The notes under the pieces were generated by a model. The model saw only the letters and a program-made list of their open reading frames with translations, had not been told where the DNA came from and ran no database searches. Shown piece by piece: positions 46,759 to 56,970 of a stretch of 64,000 nucleotides of DNA; position 1 is the first letter of the stretch, and each line of letters opens with the position of its first letter. Source of the DNA: Lepidodermella squamata (taxonomy: Eukaryota > Gastrotricha); the NCBI GenBank assembly GCA_047495785.1, contig JBLDXI010000017.1, forward strand, positions 1,612,001-1,676,000. The letters are read 5' to 3'. The position numbers were made by a program, and so were the translations under genes.

Positions 46759-49297
46759 ATGAATTCAATACTCAGCTGGCCGATTTTCGCCAACGTCCCG
46801 CCGGCGTTGCGCGATCGCATCGCTTCGGTTTACGTTTTCGGCAAAAATGGCGATAAGCTGCTGTTTTTTACCAACCCCCCAACATCGCGCCAGACTCCGC
46901 TGTCAACGCCAGTGCCGAATAACAGCCCTTCGCCGGTTAGCATGAGTACCAGTAGCGTTGAGATTAACAACGCGGCGGAACAAAGTGCAGCCAGTTCAAA
47001 TCCGAATCCGACAAATGGCGATGTAGTCGCGAACCTCGCATCACCAATTAACACCAACAATTTACCACAAGTTGTCAATAATAATCCGGATATAGTTGCT
47101 GGCATTGAGATTAACGAGACAATTACCAACTCTAGCCATGACGTCGAAATTGAACAGAAAAATGAGCCTGAAGCCTATGTCTTAGGCAAGAACACGGCCT
47201 GCTGCCTCGCATCGAATGAAAATGAACTCACAATCGAGCCATGTAAAAGAATCGATGCCTTATGCGGTCGGAAGGTGGTTGATATTGTGTCCGGGGAACG
47301 GCTGCATGTTGTCGCGTTGATGGATGACGGCCACGTGCTGGCGTGGGGCGAAAATCGCAACGGCCAGGTCGGCAGTGGGTCATTCGATGACAGGGTCGCG
47401 TCGCCTTCAATCATTTTCGAACCTGAATTTTTTCATGTTCGTAAAATTCAAATTAAATTATTGTATTTAAATTTTATTCAAATTTAATTAATCATCTTAA
47501 TTTAATTTGTTGCAGGGTGAAACCGTGGTTCAAATCGCAGTTGGCTTCAATCATTCCGTTTGTTTGACAAGTTCCGGTAAAGTTTACACTTGGGGGACAA
47601 ACGACTACGGCCAACTTGGCGACGGTTCAAAAATCAACAAAGCCAACCCTGTTCTCGTCGAGGGCGTCATTGAAAACGCTCATATTAAACAAATCGCTTG
47701 CTGCCAGCGAACGACTTTGGCCCTGGACCGAAACGGCCGCGTCTATCAGTGGGGCAATAATTGGAACGACAATGGCCTTGTCGCGATTGGCCAGCCTGTT
47801 ATCCGACCTCAAGATATCAACGCAACCTATCCGAGCTTTCAAAATGTTAGAATAACGAAACTAGCCTGCGGGGCTAATCACGTGTTGGCTTTAGCTGAGT
47901 CTGGGTCTGTCTACGCCTGGGGTCGAAACGACGTCGGCCAACTTGGACTAGGGTTCTACGGCGACTACGGCAGTAAAAGTCGAGAAGCTGCGGTTCTGAC
48001 TCCGACGAAAATTTCAGATTTCAGCAACTACCGACTAAGGATAAAATCGATTTTAGCCCACAACCAGATGAATATTTCATTGGCTCAGTCTTTCAGTGGA
48101 ACGGTTTTTGTTTGGGGTCGACAGTCGGCAACTGGGTCCATCTCCAGCCGCCCGGTTGCCAGTCAATTTAAAACTATTGAAACGGCATTTTTCGGCGCCT
48201 GTAATAAGCCTATTACCGCTACGCTGCAACGCGTCGACCACGATCAGTTAGGAACTGCGATTTTCGGCTCGCCGAACTGGCTGAGACAAATGTTCGATCA
48301 TCGCCCTAGCTCTGATTTAGAAATCGTGGTCGAAGGCCGTTCAATCTACGTTCATCGGACTGTATTGAAATGGGGCTCACAGGTAACTTTTCCTTAACCT
48401 TCAGCCTCCCTAAAAAAATGATAAATTGTTAAAGCATTTTCGTGCAATGCTGGATGCGGATAACGGATGGAAAGAGTCTAAAGCGCCCGTTATTAAAATT
48501 GACAAAGTTCCATACGCGGCTTATCGTGCTTATCTGTTCTATTTGTATGCGGATGAACTAGTTTTGCCGGCTGATGTCACTCAGGAAGATGTAGTCAGCC
48601 TGATGGATCTAGCCAGTGCCTATCTGGAGGAGGATCTCAAGCTCAAAGCGTGAGTTTCTATTACAGCGTGTCCTATAAGTGACGCAAGCAAAGAAAATTC
48701 ACTGAAAAGGGTTCAGAAACTCTAAAATGAGAGATCTCATGGCCAGAAAATTTTTAGAAATTTTCGCAAAAAATCACGAGAATATAGTAATCAAGTATGT
48801 CACTTGTTAAATGGGATTAAAAAATTCCGGAGGAATTTGGTCCAACCGGGTAAAATACCGAAAATTACCGAACCAGTTACCATCGGGGTTTTCCGGGTTT
48901 TCTCCGGTAAATTTTTCAATTCTTCGAAGATGGAATAATTTTGTTGGTAGGATTAATTTAATAAAATTAGTTGAATTTCCTGCAAAAAGTTGCCGAATAA
49001 AAAAAAATAGTTGCGCAACTTTTGGGACACGCTGTAATTGAAGGATTTTTTTTATTTTACCTTTGTATCTATAGGGTGGATTTTTTCGCCGCAAAATGGC
49101 TCGATATAGAAAATGCGGCTGCAATTTATACGCTCGCCGTTGATCATCTGCTGGACGAGCTCGCGGCTGTGGCGATGGAGTACATTTTCGAAAATCTAAC
49201 CTCCGTTGTAACATCGCATTCGTTCAGTCAAATCGACGCCCAGCATGCTAAAACTATTTTCGTAAAAGCTGCCAGCCGCCGCTTGTTCGCTATTTAA
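46759..49297 (+). CDS. RCC1-repeat and BTB domain protein (RCBTB-like)
   Basis: Four exons, 46759-47436, 47516-48382, 48435-48649, 49075-49297; 660 residues. RCC1-type beta-propeller repeats are marked by VLAWGENRNGQVGSG, VYTWGTNDYGQLGDG, VYQWGNNWNDNG and VYAWGRNDVGQLGLG. A BTB domain follows (DLEIVVEGRSIYVHRTVLK ... YLFYLYADELVLP) with a BACK-like C-terminus. An Asn/Ser-rich insertion (about residues 45-150) sits inside the propeller near the N-terminus. The family acts as CUL3 substrate adaptors. The exon 1 donor is the atypical GTTCGT; intron 3 contains a MITE. Start chosen at the first ATG in the open frame. Confidence 0.85.
48664..49034. mobile_element. Tc1/mariner-type MITE in intron 3 of the RCC1-BTB gene
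   Basis: A 371 bp segment with imperfect terminal inverted repeats of about 25 bp. It starts CAGCGTGTCCTATAAGTGAC and ends in the near reverse complement ACTTTTGGGACACGCTG. Both ends are flanked by TA (48662-48663 and 49035-49036), the target duplication used by Tc1/mariner elements. The TIR sequence itself looks like mariner ends (GTGTCC..AAAGT). No transposase frame inside, so it is non-autonomous. It makes this intron 425 bp against about 50-80 bp in the rest of the gene. Confidence 0.8.
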
Positions 49298-49745
49298 AAA
49301 AACACTCCGGATGCGTTGTGATGACAAGCTCCTAGAAATATATGCAACTTTATTTCGCTATCTTTTTTTTTAGTTTCGAATACTGCTCTGAAAAAAATTG
49401 AAATTGTCATAAAATAAATAGCAATATTAGTCGCTTTTATACTCTAAGCATTTAGCTGATATTTATTATTTGTTTTATATCTCTCTGAAATGCTTTTGAG
49501 AATCCAGACTGAAAAGTAAAAATGAAATTTTGTCAGCTGAAGTTTTACAGACATCATTGTTTGTGTCTGAGATGTGAGATGAAACTGCCAAGAGAAGCGC
49601 CGTGAGACAATGGCGATGAGACAGGTCAAGGTGTTTCATTCAAGGTCACGAGAAATGGACGCGTCAACATTGCATCCAGCGGCGGAAACACTCCGAGTTT
49701 ATTTAAGACATTTTCCAAAATTACTTAAAAATTTTAAGGTTGATA
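49298..49745. other. Intergenic spacer, RCC1-BTB to 4TM gene A
   Basis: AATAAA near 49411 for the upstream gene; a TTTTAAG acceptor-like site lies 8 bp before the start of 4TM gene A. Nothing else recognised. Confidence 0.35.
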
Positions 49746-50315
49746 ATGATTACGTCCAAGTTCGACCGAAACGCTGATCGCTGTTTACTAGCGATTTCAT
49801 CGACTTTTCAGGCTGTCCTTCTAGGAACAGTGGCTACTCTGGTTTTGTTCGGATACATCGCCAATAGTATTCAAAAAGTTTAATTTCAACAATTCTCAAC
49901 TCATTGATTTATTTTTTTAAGGCAAGGGAGATTTACTTGACGTTGCCATTTGCACGATTTTCGGTGTTGCTTGGGTTACGTTTTCGATCATCCTATTAGC
50001 GAATCTTTGCCGCAAAATTTCCAGCCCGAAATGGTAACTTTTTTGAAACTATTTTTATTCTTGGTTTGAATCTCAATTTACAGTGGAACTGAGCTTTTCG
50101 ACGACAAGCTCGGACTGTTTTTCCCGCATATCACGCTAATGCTAGCGGCTATTTTAGTCTTTGTCAGCCGAGCTGTGATTTGGCTGGGTGGATCTCTCGG
50201 CGGTATCAATTTGGACCTGTTTTCAGTGGGCAGCACAATCGCCTACATCGCGGCGTTTGTCTTCTTTGTTTTCGCCATGCTAACGCGATCGGTCATGAAC
50301 CAAATAAAAATATGA
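49746..50315 (+). CDS. Novel four-TM protein, copy A
   Basis: Three exons, 49746-49866, 49922-50033, 50084-50315; 154 residues. A short N-terminus with ADRCLLAI, then four hydrophobic helices: about residues 20-40, 45-65 (DVAICTIFGVAWVTF), 85-107 and 128-147. A Cys follows TM2 in PKWCGTEL, at the phase-2 intron junction shared by the copies. No signal peptide beyond TM1. It lacks the intron found after the first Gln in copies B, C and E. Not a claudin (no W-GLW-C-C) and not a tetraspanin (no CCG loop). Function unknown. AATAAA overlaps the sequence just after the stop. Confidence 0.8.
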
Positions 50316-50929
50316 ATAAAGGCCGATTCGCTTGGCTGAACAAAAATCTATCATGTACAAGTACAACCAATCTTGAATTTATAATATTAAATTTGCAAGA
50401 GTAAAAAAATAGATCGATGGAATTCGAGGTATTTGCGCGATTTATTTAAAAGGATAAAATGCGACTAGAATGGCTATTACCTTTCAATGCATGGTCAACT
50501 TGATGGTTAAATGACGATAAAACGCTGCACTCCGGGCAGTCTAATTCCATCCCCTAGGAAGAGAGTATGGGTCTTAGACCTAATCAATAGGAATCGCCCC
50601 AGTGGCAGCCGAAGGTTTTTAGTTTTGTATCCTTATAACGTTTTTTATATGTCGGCCAAAAAAATTACCTGCGGCTTGAAACCTGTCTGGTTTCAGGACA
50701 CGAACTCGTTTGTTTTTTTATGTTTTCGGTAAAAGACAAACAATTGTTTTTTCGGTGTGACTTCCGCGCATTATCATCCAAATTAGTATTCAGGTTTCGA
50801 TTATAGCCAATGAGTGAGTTGTCCATTACCGGGTTAGGTTGAAAGCGAGCCTATAAAATGGGCCGTGCAGAGCGGCATTATTGGTTACCTTAATTCACTT
50901 TCAATTTACTGATTATTTTTCACTTTAGA
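50316..50929. other. Spacer with left copy of a local duplication
   Basis: The first about 210 bp, together with the end of 4TM copy A, match a second copy at about 52340-52690 (shared AGAATGGCTATTACCT block). The last part ends TTTTTCACTTTAG directly before the next ATG, a strong acceptor-like signal. Confidence 0.5.
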
Positions 50930-51754
50930 ATGGCGCTTAGCAAAGCTATTCTAATCACGTTGGTCGTCCTCACCGTCGCTTGCTACTTCACGTACGCTTG
51001 CAGCTGGGGTTCATCTGGTAGCTCGACTGGTCGGCATGGCTCCAAATCCGAAGATGACAACGGTAACAGCGGAGAGGATCGCAACAAGTCTGGCGAGAGA
51101 AAGAGCAAGAAGCACGGTGGCGATCACGAGCGAAAGGGGAAGGATCACGACAAGAACAAAGGCAAGGATCACGATTCCAACAAGGGCAAAGATCACGAAG
51201 GTAAAATAACCAAAAATTTTGCATAGCCGTTACATTACCGTTCTGATTTCAGGCAAGAATAAGAAGCATGGCGAAGGTGTGTCCCTTTAAAACAGAATTA
51301 ATAACATATTTTATTATTATTTCATTCTCTCAGGTCGTAAAAACAAGCACGGCAACGCCAATGCTACTGCTTTGGTGAGTTTTAAATTTGAATATTATAA
51401 AATCGCAATTAAAATTAATTTTTTTCAGAGCTGTAACGATCCCGAAGATAACTATTGCTCGTGCATGCCGTTGTCGGAAGACAGCAAGAAGTGTAGCTTC
51501 AAGCTGTCGTCGAAGAAGCACGACATGGAGACGTGCAATGCGTTTTGTGGCGACAAGACCCAACAATGCTACGTGCCGAATACACCCGGTGCCTGTCAGT
51601 GTATCGACGCCAGCGAAAGCTGTTCGATGACGGTATATTCTTACGATTTTTTTGAATTCCCTTTCTTTTATATAATCCATTTTATATTCACGCACAGAGT
51701 GCTTCACATTCAACTTCAGCCCAATGCGCTGATGCGTGTCGCCAGGTCCAGTAG
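50930..51754 (+). CDS. Secreted protein: charged KGKDH-repeat linker plus Cys-rich domain
   Basis: Five exons, 50930-51200, 51253-51276, 51334-51374, 51429-51632, 51698-51754; 198 residues. Signal peptide at about 1-24. A very hydrophilic Lys/Asp/His/Gly linker follows, with about three tandem NKGKDHD-type heptads. Two tiny exons of 24 and 41 bp continue it. The C-terminal domain has about 14 cysteines, including YCSCMP, CNAFCG, CQC and a final CADACRQ. Family not recognised; a cuticle, mucus or metal-binding matrix component is a guess. The ATG is one base after a TTTAG acceptor-like site. An AATAAA follows at about 51834. Confidence 0.75.
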
Positions 51755-52337
51755 AAACGTCACCCGCCGAAAGATAGACAATATGATCACCTGTTAAAAT
51801 TTTTGCAGATTCTCTTGATTATTATTTTTTTTTAATAAAACGTGGATTTCTGGTAATTATGAAAAATTACAACGATATTTTTAGTATTTCGATTGAAGCA
51901 GAAATGCCTTCTGCCACCGCAAATTTGGACTTTCTGCCTTTAATTTTGGGTTTTCTGTAACCAAATATGATGCCTAGTTCAAAAATTGCCATTAAAATGA
52001 GGTTTCTTGGAACCAATCGATGGTCAGGGCGATCTTACTTGAGGGGCAAATGCTAATTTACCTTTTTTATTATATCGAAAAATCTTTGAAATAAAAAATT
52101 TCTTATACTTTCGTTCCACCATGGAAACCCCAAATTGGTGGAAAAAATCTCAACCTGTTGGCAAGAAATGCCATTCCAATCTTGATTTGGGGGAAGAAAC
52201 CTCAATTTGATGGTAAGCCTTGTTTTGGTGGCAAGAAACCTTAATTTGATAATTTTTTGATGTTCATATTTGCTGACAGAAAATCCTAATCTGCTGGCAA
52301 GGCACTCCCAAAAATACTTCATGGATCGCTAACATCT
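51755..52337. repeat. Intergenic region with degenerate tandem repeat
   Basis: After the AATAAA of the preceding gene, about 52100-52310 holds several diverged copies of a roughly 25-35 bp unit (variants of TTGGTGGCAAGAAACCTCAA). Copies appear as AATTGGTGG, CTGTTGGCAAGAAA, TTTGATGGTAAG, TTTGGTGGCAAGAAACC and CTGCTGGCAAGG. No coding potential. Confidence 0.5.
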
Positions 52338-52461
52338 GACCTGTGATGTTTCTGGATGGATCTCTCGGCGGTATCGATCTGGACCTGTTTTCAGTCGGCA
52401 TCAGCGCAATCAGCGCCTTTGTTTTCGCCGTGCTAAAACGCGATCGGTCATTAAACAAAAT
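52338..52461 (+). pseudogene. Truncated copy of 4TM gene A last exon
   Basis: Starts abruptly inside the sequence equivalent to the loop before TM4 of copy A and runs to its stop. It keeps GSLGGIDLDLFSVG against GSLGGINLDLFSVG in copy A, then a shortened TM4 and a stop. No upstream exons, so it cannot encode the full protein. The match continues into the 3' flank to about 52690, so this is a segmental duplicate, not a retrocopy. Confidence 0.75.
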
Positions 52462-52729
52462 ATAAACAAAGGCACAATCGCTCGGCTGAACAAACCTCTC
52501 GAGTACATGAAGACTCAATCTTGATTTTATTGACTATAAATTAATGAGTAAAAACAAGCGATCGCCGTACGCTACAAATTTCAGGTATTGGCGTTATTTT
52601 TGTCAAGATGAGTGACCAGAATGGCTATTACCTCTCAACACACGTGTCACCATGATGGCCAAATGGCGACACCGCTGTCTACGCTGCATTTCAGAAATTG
52701 AAAAATAAACATTTTTCTAAAAGCTGAAA

Positions 52730-53206
52730 ATGAGAGGAATTTTACACCCAATTTTAGCTGCAATACTAGTTAACAGTTTCTTCTCGGAATGTGGCGCGTT
52801 TTTCGCCAGTCACCCGTCGTTCATGCCGAACATGCCCCATACGTACTCGCGGTGTAATTTTCCGAGCGACTGCCTCCACGGCGACATTTGCACCGGAAAT
52901 CGCTGCCACAGCCGCTTTCCTGTTTCAAAGTACGGCCGCTGCACGTTCAACTCGGACTGCTTCCTGGGCGATAAATGCATTCATCGAACGTGTTACAGCC
53001 AACAGTTTGTTCGGCCTTACGCTAGCTGTACGTTCTTGTCCGACTGTTTCTCCGGCGATAAGTGCATCGATCGCGAGTGTTATAGCAAAAACAGCCACAG
53101 ACAGCCGCAGCAGGCGACAAACTGGATGCGATGCAGCTTCGCGACTCAATGCCCGACTGGCCAACGTTGTAATAGCGATGGATATTGTACCTCGAATTTT
53201 TTCTAA
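52730..53206 (+). CDS. Secreted Cys-rich protein with four EB-like repeats
   Basis: Single exon, 158 residues. Signal peptide at about 1-23. Four tandem six-cysteine-type units follow the pattern C-T/N-F-x-S-D-C-x-x-G-D-x-C-x-x-x-x-C: CNFPSDCLHGDIC, CTFNSDCFLGDKC, CTFLSDCFSGDKC and CSFATQCPTGQRC. This resembles the EB module or dickkopf-like disulfide repeats of secreted invertebrate proteins. Role unknown. It follows the duplicated 4TM fragment, just as the other secreted Cys-rich gene follows intact copy A. AATAAA near 53278. Confidence 0.78.
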   Translation: MRGILHPILAAILVNSFFSECGAFFASHPSFMPNMPHTYSRCNFPSDCLHGDICTGNRCHSRFPVSKYGRCTFNSDCFLGDKCIHRTCYSQQFVRPYASCTFLSDCFSGDKCIDRECYSKNSHRQPQQATNWMRCSFATQCPTGQRCNSDGYCTSNFF

Positions 53207-53537
53207 AAAAATTGATGATTTATGACCTGATAAAAGTCGATGTCGAGATAGCATCTTTATTGCATTTTTGTTTACGAGCGAATAAATAACATTAAAACAT
53301 GTTCGTTAATAATATCATGATTATAATTTCTTAATATCAGGTGTGCGATATGATTTATTATACACCCTCGAAGCAGTAGTGACGCGGTGATATCTGATAA
53401 CCCGAAAAGCATATCTGATTCTCACAGAAACACAACAACAACAACAACAAACATGCCTCCGGTTTTGTGCGGTAAAATAAAAGCATTTCAACACCTGCGA
53501 AGAAGTTGAATTTTTCCGCCTTAATAATAACAAGACC
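53207..53537. other. Intergenic spacer with CAA microsatellite
   Basis: AATAAA near 53278 for the upstream gene and a short (CAA)n run at about 53431-53450. Nothing else recognised. Confidence 0.4.
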
Positions 53538-54140
53538 ATGATAACTTGCGTAATTGGAAGAGAAGCCGATCGCTGTCTTTTGGCAATCAATTCAGCTGCA
53601 CAGGTATAAAATATTTTCACTCAATAAAAAGCTCTGTTCATATAGCTTTGCACAGGCTGTGATCTGGGTTTTAGTCGGTGGACTTGTCGGTTTTCGTTAT
53701 TTTAATGACAGTAAGTAGTCCATATTACAGCGCTGAATGAAAATTACCGATTTATTTTTTTAAGATGTTGGGAATTTTCTGGACGTCTGGATTTGCGTTA
53801 TTTTCGGAATTTTCTGGCTGATTTTCGGAATAATCGCTTTTGTTGGGCTTTGCTGCAGAAATCACAATCCGAGATGGTAAGAAAAATTGCTCTCGAATTA
53901 TCAATTTTTTTAAATATTTCAAATAGTGGAACCGATCTGTTTAGAGACGTCACATCATTCCTGTGCCACATTGTCCTCCTTGGCGCTGGAATTCTCGTTT
54001 TTATCAGCCGATTTTGGCACTGGCAGGTCGGTTCGGCGTTTGGCGTCAATTCTGGCCGTTTCATCGAAGGCAGCCTCATCGCTTACCTGGGCGTTGGCGT
54101 CTCTTTCATATTTTTTATGCTGGCCAGAGCCGTTCTCTGA
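53538..54140 (+). CDS. Novel four-TM protein, copy B
   Basis: Four exons, 53538-53603, 53656-53710, 53765-53876, 53927-54140; 148 residues. N-terminus EADRCLLAI, first intron exactly after Gln 22, TM1, then DVWICVIFGIFW (TM2), Cys-Cys after TM2, PRCGTDL at the shared phase-2 intron, TM3 and TM4. Same topology and size as copy A. The exon 2 to 3 junction uses a TTTTAAG acceptor. AATAAA at about 54200. Confidence 0.8.
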
Positions 54141-54673
54141 ATATTAATTTGCAACAATTATTCGTTTCGCTTTTTCTTTTTATGCGCCACATTATTTGAA
54201 CAAATAAAACAGCAAAAAATAATTATTTCCTATAAATGCCTGGTATAAATTTGCACCGTTTGGTCAATAAAAACGTGATAAAATATATTACGGAAAATTG
54301 TTTAAACGAACTGAAATTAGGTTCAATTCATTTTTTTCTGTAAAAAGTTAAATTTTCCCCTAATTTTTTGAGATTTCAGCAAACTGCGCGATGAGTCGTC
54401 CACAGTCTGAAGAATATTCTTCGGGCACGCGATCGCCTGTTTTGCGGTCAAAAAAACACGCCGCGAGCCGTGTAAAAAGGCATGTGATTCTTCAAATCGC
54501 CTCGTAGTGTATCGTAAAAATCACAAAGAAAAGCACATCATCATTATCATCATCTATCTATATAGCGATCGACTGCTCTGTTGTAAAATATTATTGCAGT
54601 TGCCAGTGGGTAAATCATTGCTAATTGATTTTTGTTTATTCAACGAGAATCGGTGGAGCAGAGACTTGATATC
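54141..54673. other. Intergenic spacer, 4TM copies B-C
   Basis: AATAAA near 54200 for copy B. A short ATG frame near 54391 (38 codons) is not supported. Nothing else recognised. Confidence 0.35.
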
Positions 54674-55466
54674 ATGATCGTTCTTCGACTTGACCACGCT
54701 AGTGATTTGTTTTTACTAGCTATCAGCTCTTTTTTCCAGGTAAACAACTACTTACCTACTCAATTTTTGCTGTGTTTACCGGTCAGTAAAAAAAATTCCA
54801 GTCCGTTCTATGGAGCTTCACTGCTGCCAACTATTGGCTGAGAAGGGTCAGTTCAGGCCGCCTTAAAGAAGTTACCGGTATAAGATCATTCAATATAGCA
54901 ATCGGCCTGAACTACTTGATAACTGAATTATACAGATGCGCTTGACCTATGGATTTGTACGTTTTTGGCTATATCGTGGACAGTTGGATTTTGTGTCCTA
55001 TTAATCATAATTATGAGGCACGGGTTTACAGGATGGTAAAATTTAACTCAAAATTTGTAAAATTATTAAAAAATTCCGAAATTCCAGCAAAAGAATGCTC
55101 GATAACTGCAGTATGGTGTTGACTTGCTTGCTAATTTTTGTAAGCACCCTGGTCGCTACCGGCAGCCGTATAGTCCTTCTGCTTAGCGACGCGTCAAACG
55201 TAGCCGATTTAGTACCGATCTACGTCTTCTGCATTGGCTCGATGCTATTCTATTTCACCTTGATGGCGACCAGCTTCTGGATGAGCCTCGCCAAAGCTAT
55301 AACTTCAGATCACGGACAAGTAAGACTGGACGAAACTAACGACTTTACGGCTTCATCAATCGAAGAGCAGCCTTCGACTTCAAAACTCGTCGATCCTTAC
55401 GACCTGAGCCACATTACGCCAAACAGCAAATCGCGTCGATTTTTGAAAGCAAAAAATTTCTCCTAA
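54674..55466 (+). CDS. Novel four-TM protein, copy C
   Basis: Four exons, 54674-54739, 54802-54877, 54936-55035, 55088-55466; 206 residues. N-terminus SDLFLLAI, intron exactly after Gln 22 as in B and E. The TM1 region is polar and shortened (WSFTAANYWLRR). TM2 has DLWICTFLAISW; the shared phase-2 intron follows TGW; TM3 and TM4 are clear. It has a longer C-terminal tail of about 55 residues, acidic then basic. The weak TM1 makes the exon 2 boundary less certain, but phases fit. Its stop is 51 bp before the start of copy D. Confidence 0.7.
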
Positions 55467-55517
55467 ATTCCAGTTAAAACGTTTCGTTATTTTTTTTAGG
55501 TTTTTTCGTATTGAAAA

Positions 55518-56376
55518 ATGAAAAAACCTGCAGATGTCTTGTTGATGTTGGGCACATCGCTCATACAAGCCTTTTGTTGGGTCAGTGTCGCTTTCATTTA
55601 CTGGAAAGATCTCATCTTCTATCAATATTGGCTTGATCACATCAGTAACAATTTTTTCTCATTTCGATTTTCTCCATTTTTATTGCAATTTTTTTAGTAA
55701 ACTATGATCTGCTGCTTTGCACAATGCTGGCCGTTGCCTGGTTAACGTTTTATCTCGTGACTTTGATGGTGCTAATTACGAATACCCAATGCTTCTCGGA
55801 GCCTTACGAAAATGGGCCTAGGTAATTCATATTTTTTGAGCCATGGCAAGCGATTTCACACTTTTTTTATGAAAAATAATGGGTGTTGCGCAACAATGCG
55901 TGTGCATCATCTGGAGAAATGACACAGAAAGGATCCAAATCGCTCGTCACGTCTCATTTTTCTCAATTTTTGATATATTAATATGAAAATATATTTATTT
56001 TAGCCAATGTGATTGCCGTGGTTTGCCGTTATTATTCACGACATCGCTGACTTCAAACGTTACCGCAATTATAGCCGCGTCGATACGACTCGTCAAAGTT
56101 TCATTGATGTACCAAAGAACGGATCATGTGGATTTGCGACCGAAGCAAAATGTGCCAATATTTATCACAACCGACAAGCCAATTGTTGTAGAACTTCTCA
56201 GCGAAGCTAGCACAGACCCGTTTTGCGTCGGTTCTATGCTCGTGTATTTGACCATGTTTATTGCCACCTGTTTTACCTACATAGCCGTTGCACAGCGAAA
56301 TCGCACCAATTTTAACGAATCGATCAATGCCCAACAGCAGAACGAAAGTGCCGATGAGAGCTCTGTACTGGCGTGA
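55518..56376 (+). CDS. Novel four-TM protein, copy D
   Basis: Three exons, 55518-55644, 55698-55821, 56004-56376; 207 residues. The most diverged copy. N-terminus ADVLLMLG in place of ADRCLLAI, and no intron after the equivalent Gln. TM1 (FCWVSVAFIYW), TM2 (LLLCTMLAVAWLTF), a Cys-containing turn, TM3, a longer loop, TM4 and a Gln/Ser-rich tail. The intron after TM2 is 182 bp. A TTTTTTTTAG acceptor-like site lies between the copy C stop and this ATG, suggesting a shared precursor transcript. Confidence 0.72.
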
Positions 56377-56970
56377 ATTTGAAACCTCCCATACTAGTTG
56401 ACCAAATCTTGTTGTTTGAGGTTCATTGTTATTTTTTTCAAGAATAAATTCCTAGCTATGACTATGTCTATTTTTCAAGAAAACCGTTCGGAGTGGACCA
56501 TCGTAAGAGATTAATGGGTACCATGTGTAAAACAAATAAACCGGGCTTTACGCGTTAGCGGCAACGATACTAATGTTTTATGCGCGCGCGAGTGTGCGCG
56601 AGCTGTTGGCAGCGCATGAGCGTATTCGCACAGGCTGGGATCTATCCATATCTTTCAGCGAGACAACGATAAACAAAGCAATATCTGATGCTGTATGAAA
56701 CGGACTTTCCCATGAAAAGGCTAGCCATCGGCGTCAATTGGCTTGACTGCTGTAGTAGCATGCTGTTAGGTCAGGAAATGTCTGGGCGCCGGGCAATTAC
56801 TATGGTTTTTATTACAAAGCTCGTAGCCAAATCGCGAGCAGAAATATTTTTTGCTTTTCCTTATAAGAGCTCGATTATTTATTGATTTGTGGCGCCTTGT
56901 TATCTATTTGCCTAGTGTTTCAAACAAATTATATCAATAAACACTTTCCTCGCTTCAATCGATAACTAAT
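56377..56970. other. Intergenic spacer, 4TM copies D-E
   Basis: AATAAA near 56440 for copy D. An alternating purine-pyrimidine GCGCGCGCGAGTGTGCGCG run lies at about 56581-56600. No gene recognised. Confidence 0.35.

Noticed and set aside
54391-54507. 38-codon ATG frame upstream of 4TM copy C
   Set aside because: Too short, with no signal peptide, domain or conserved intron context.
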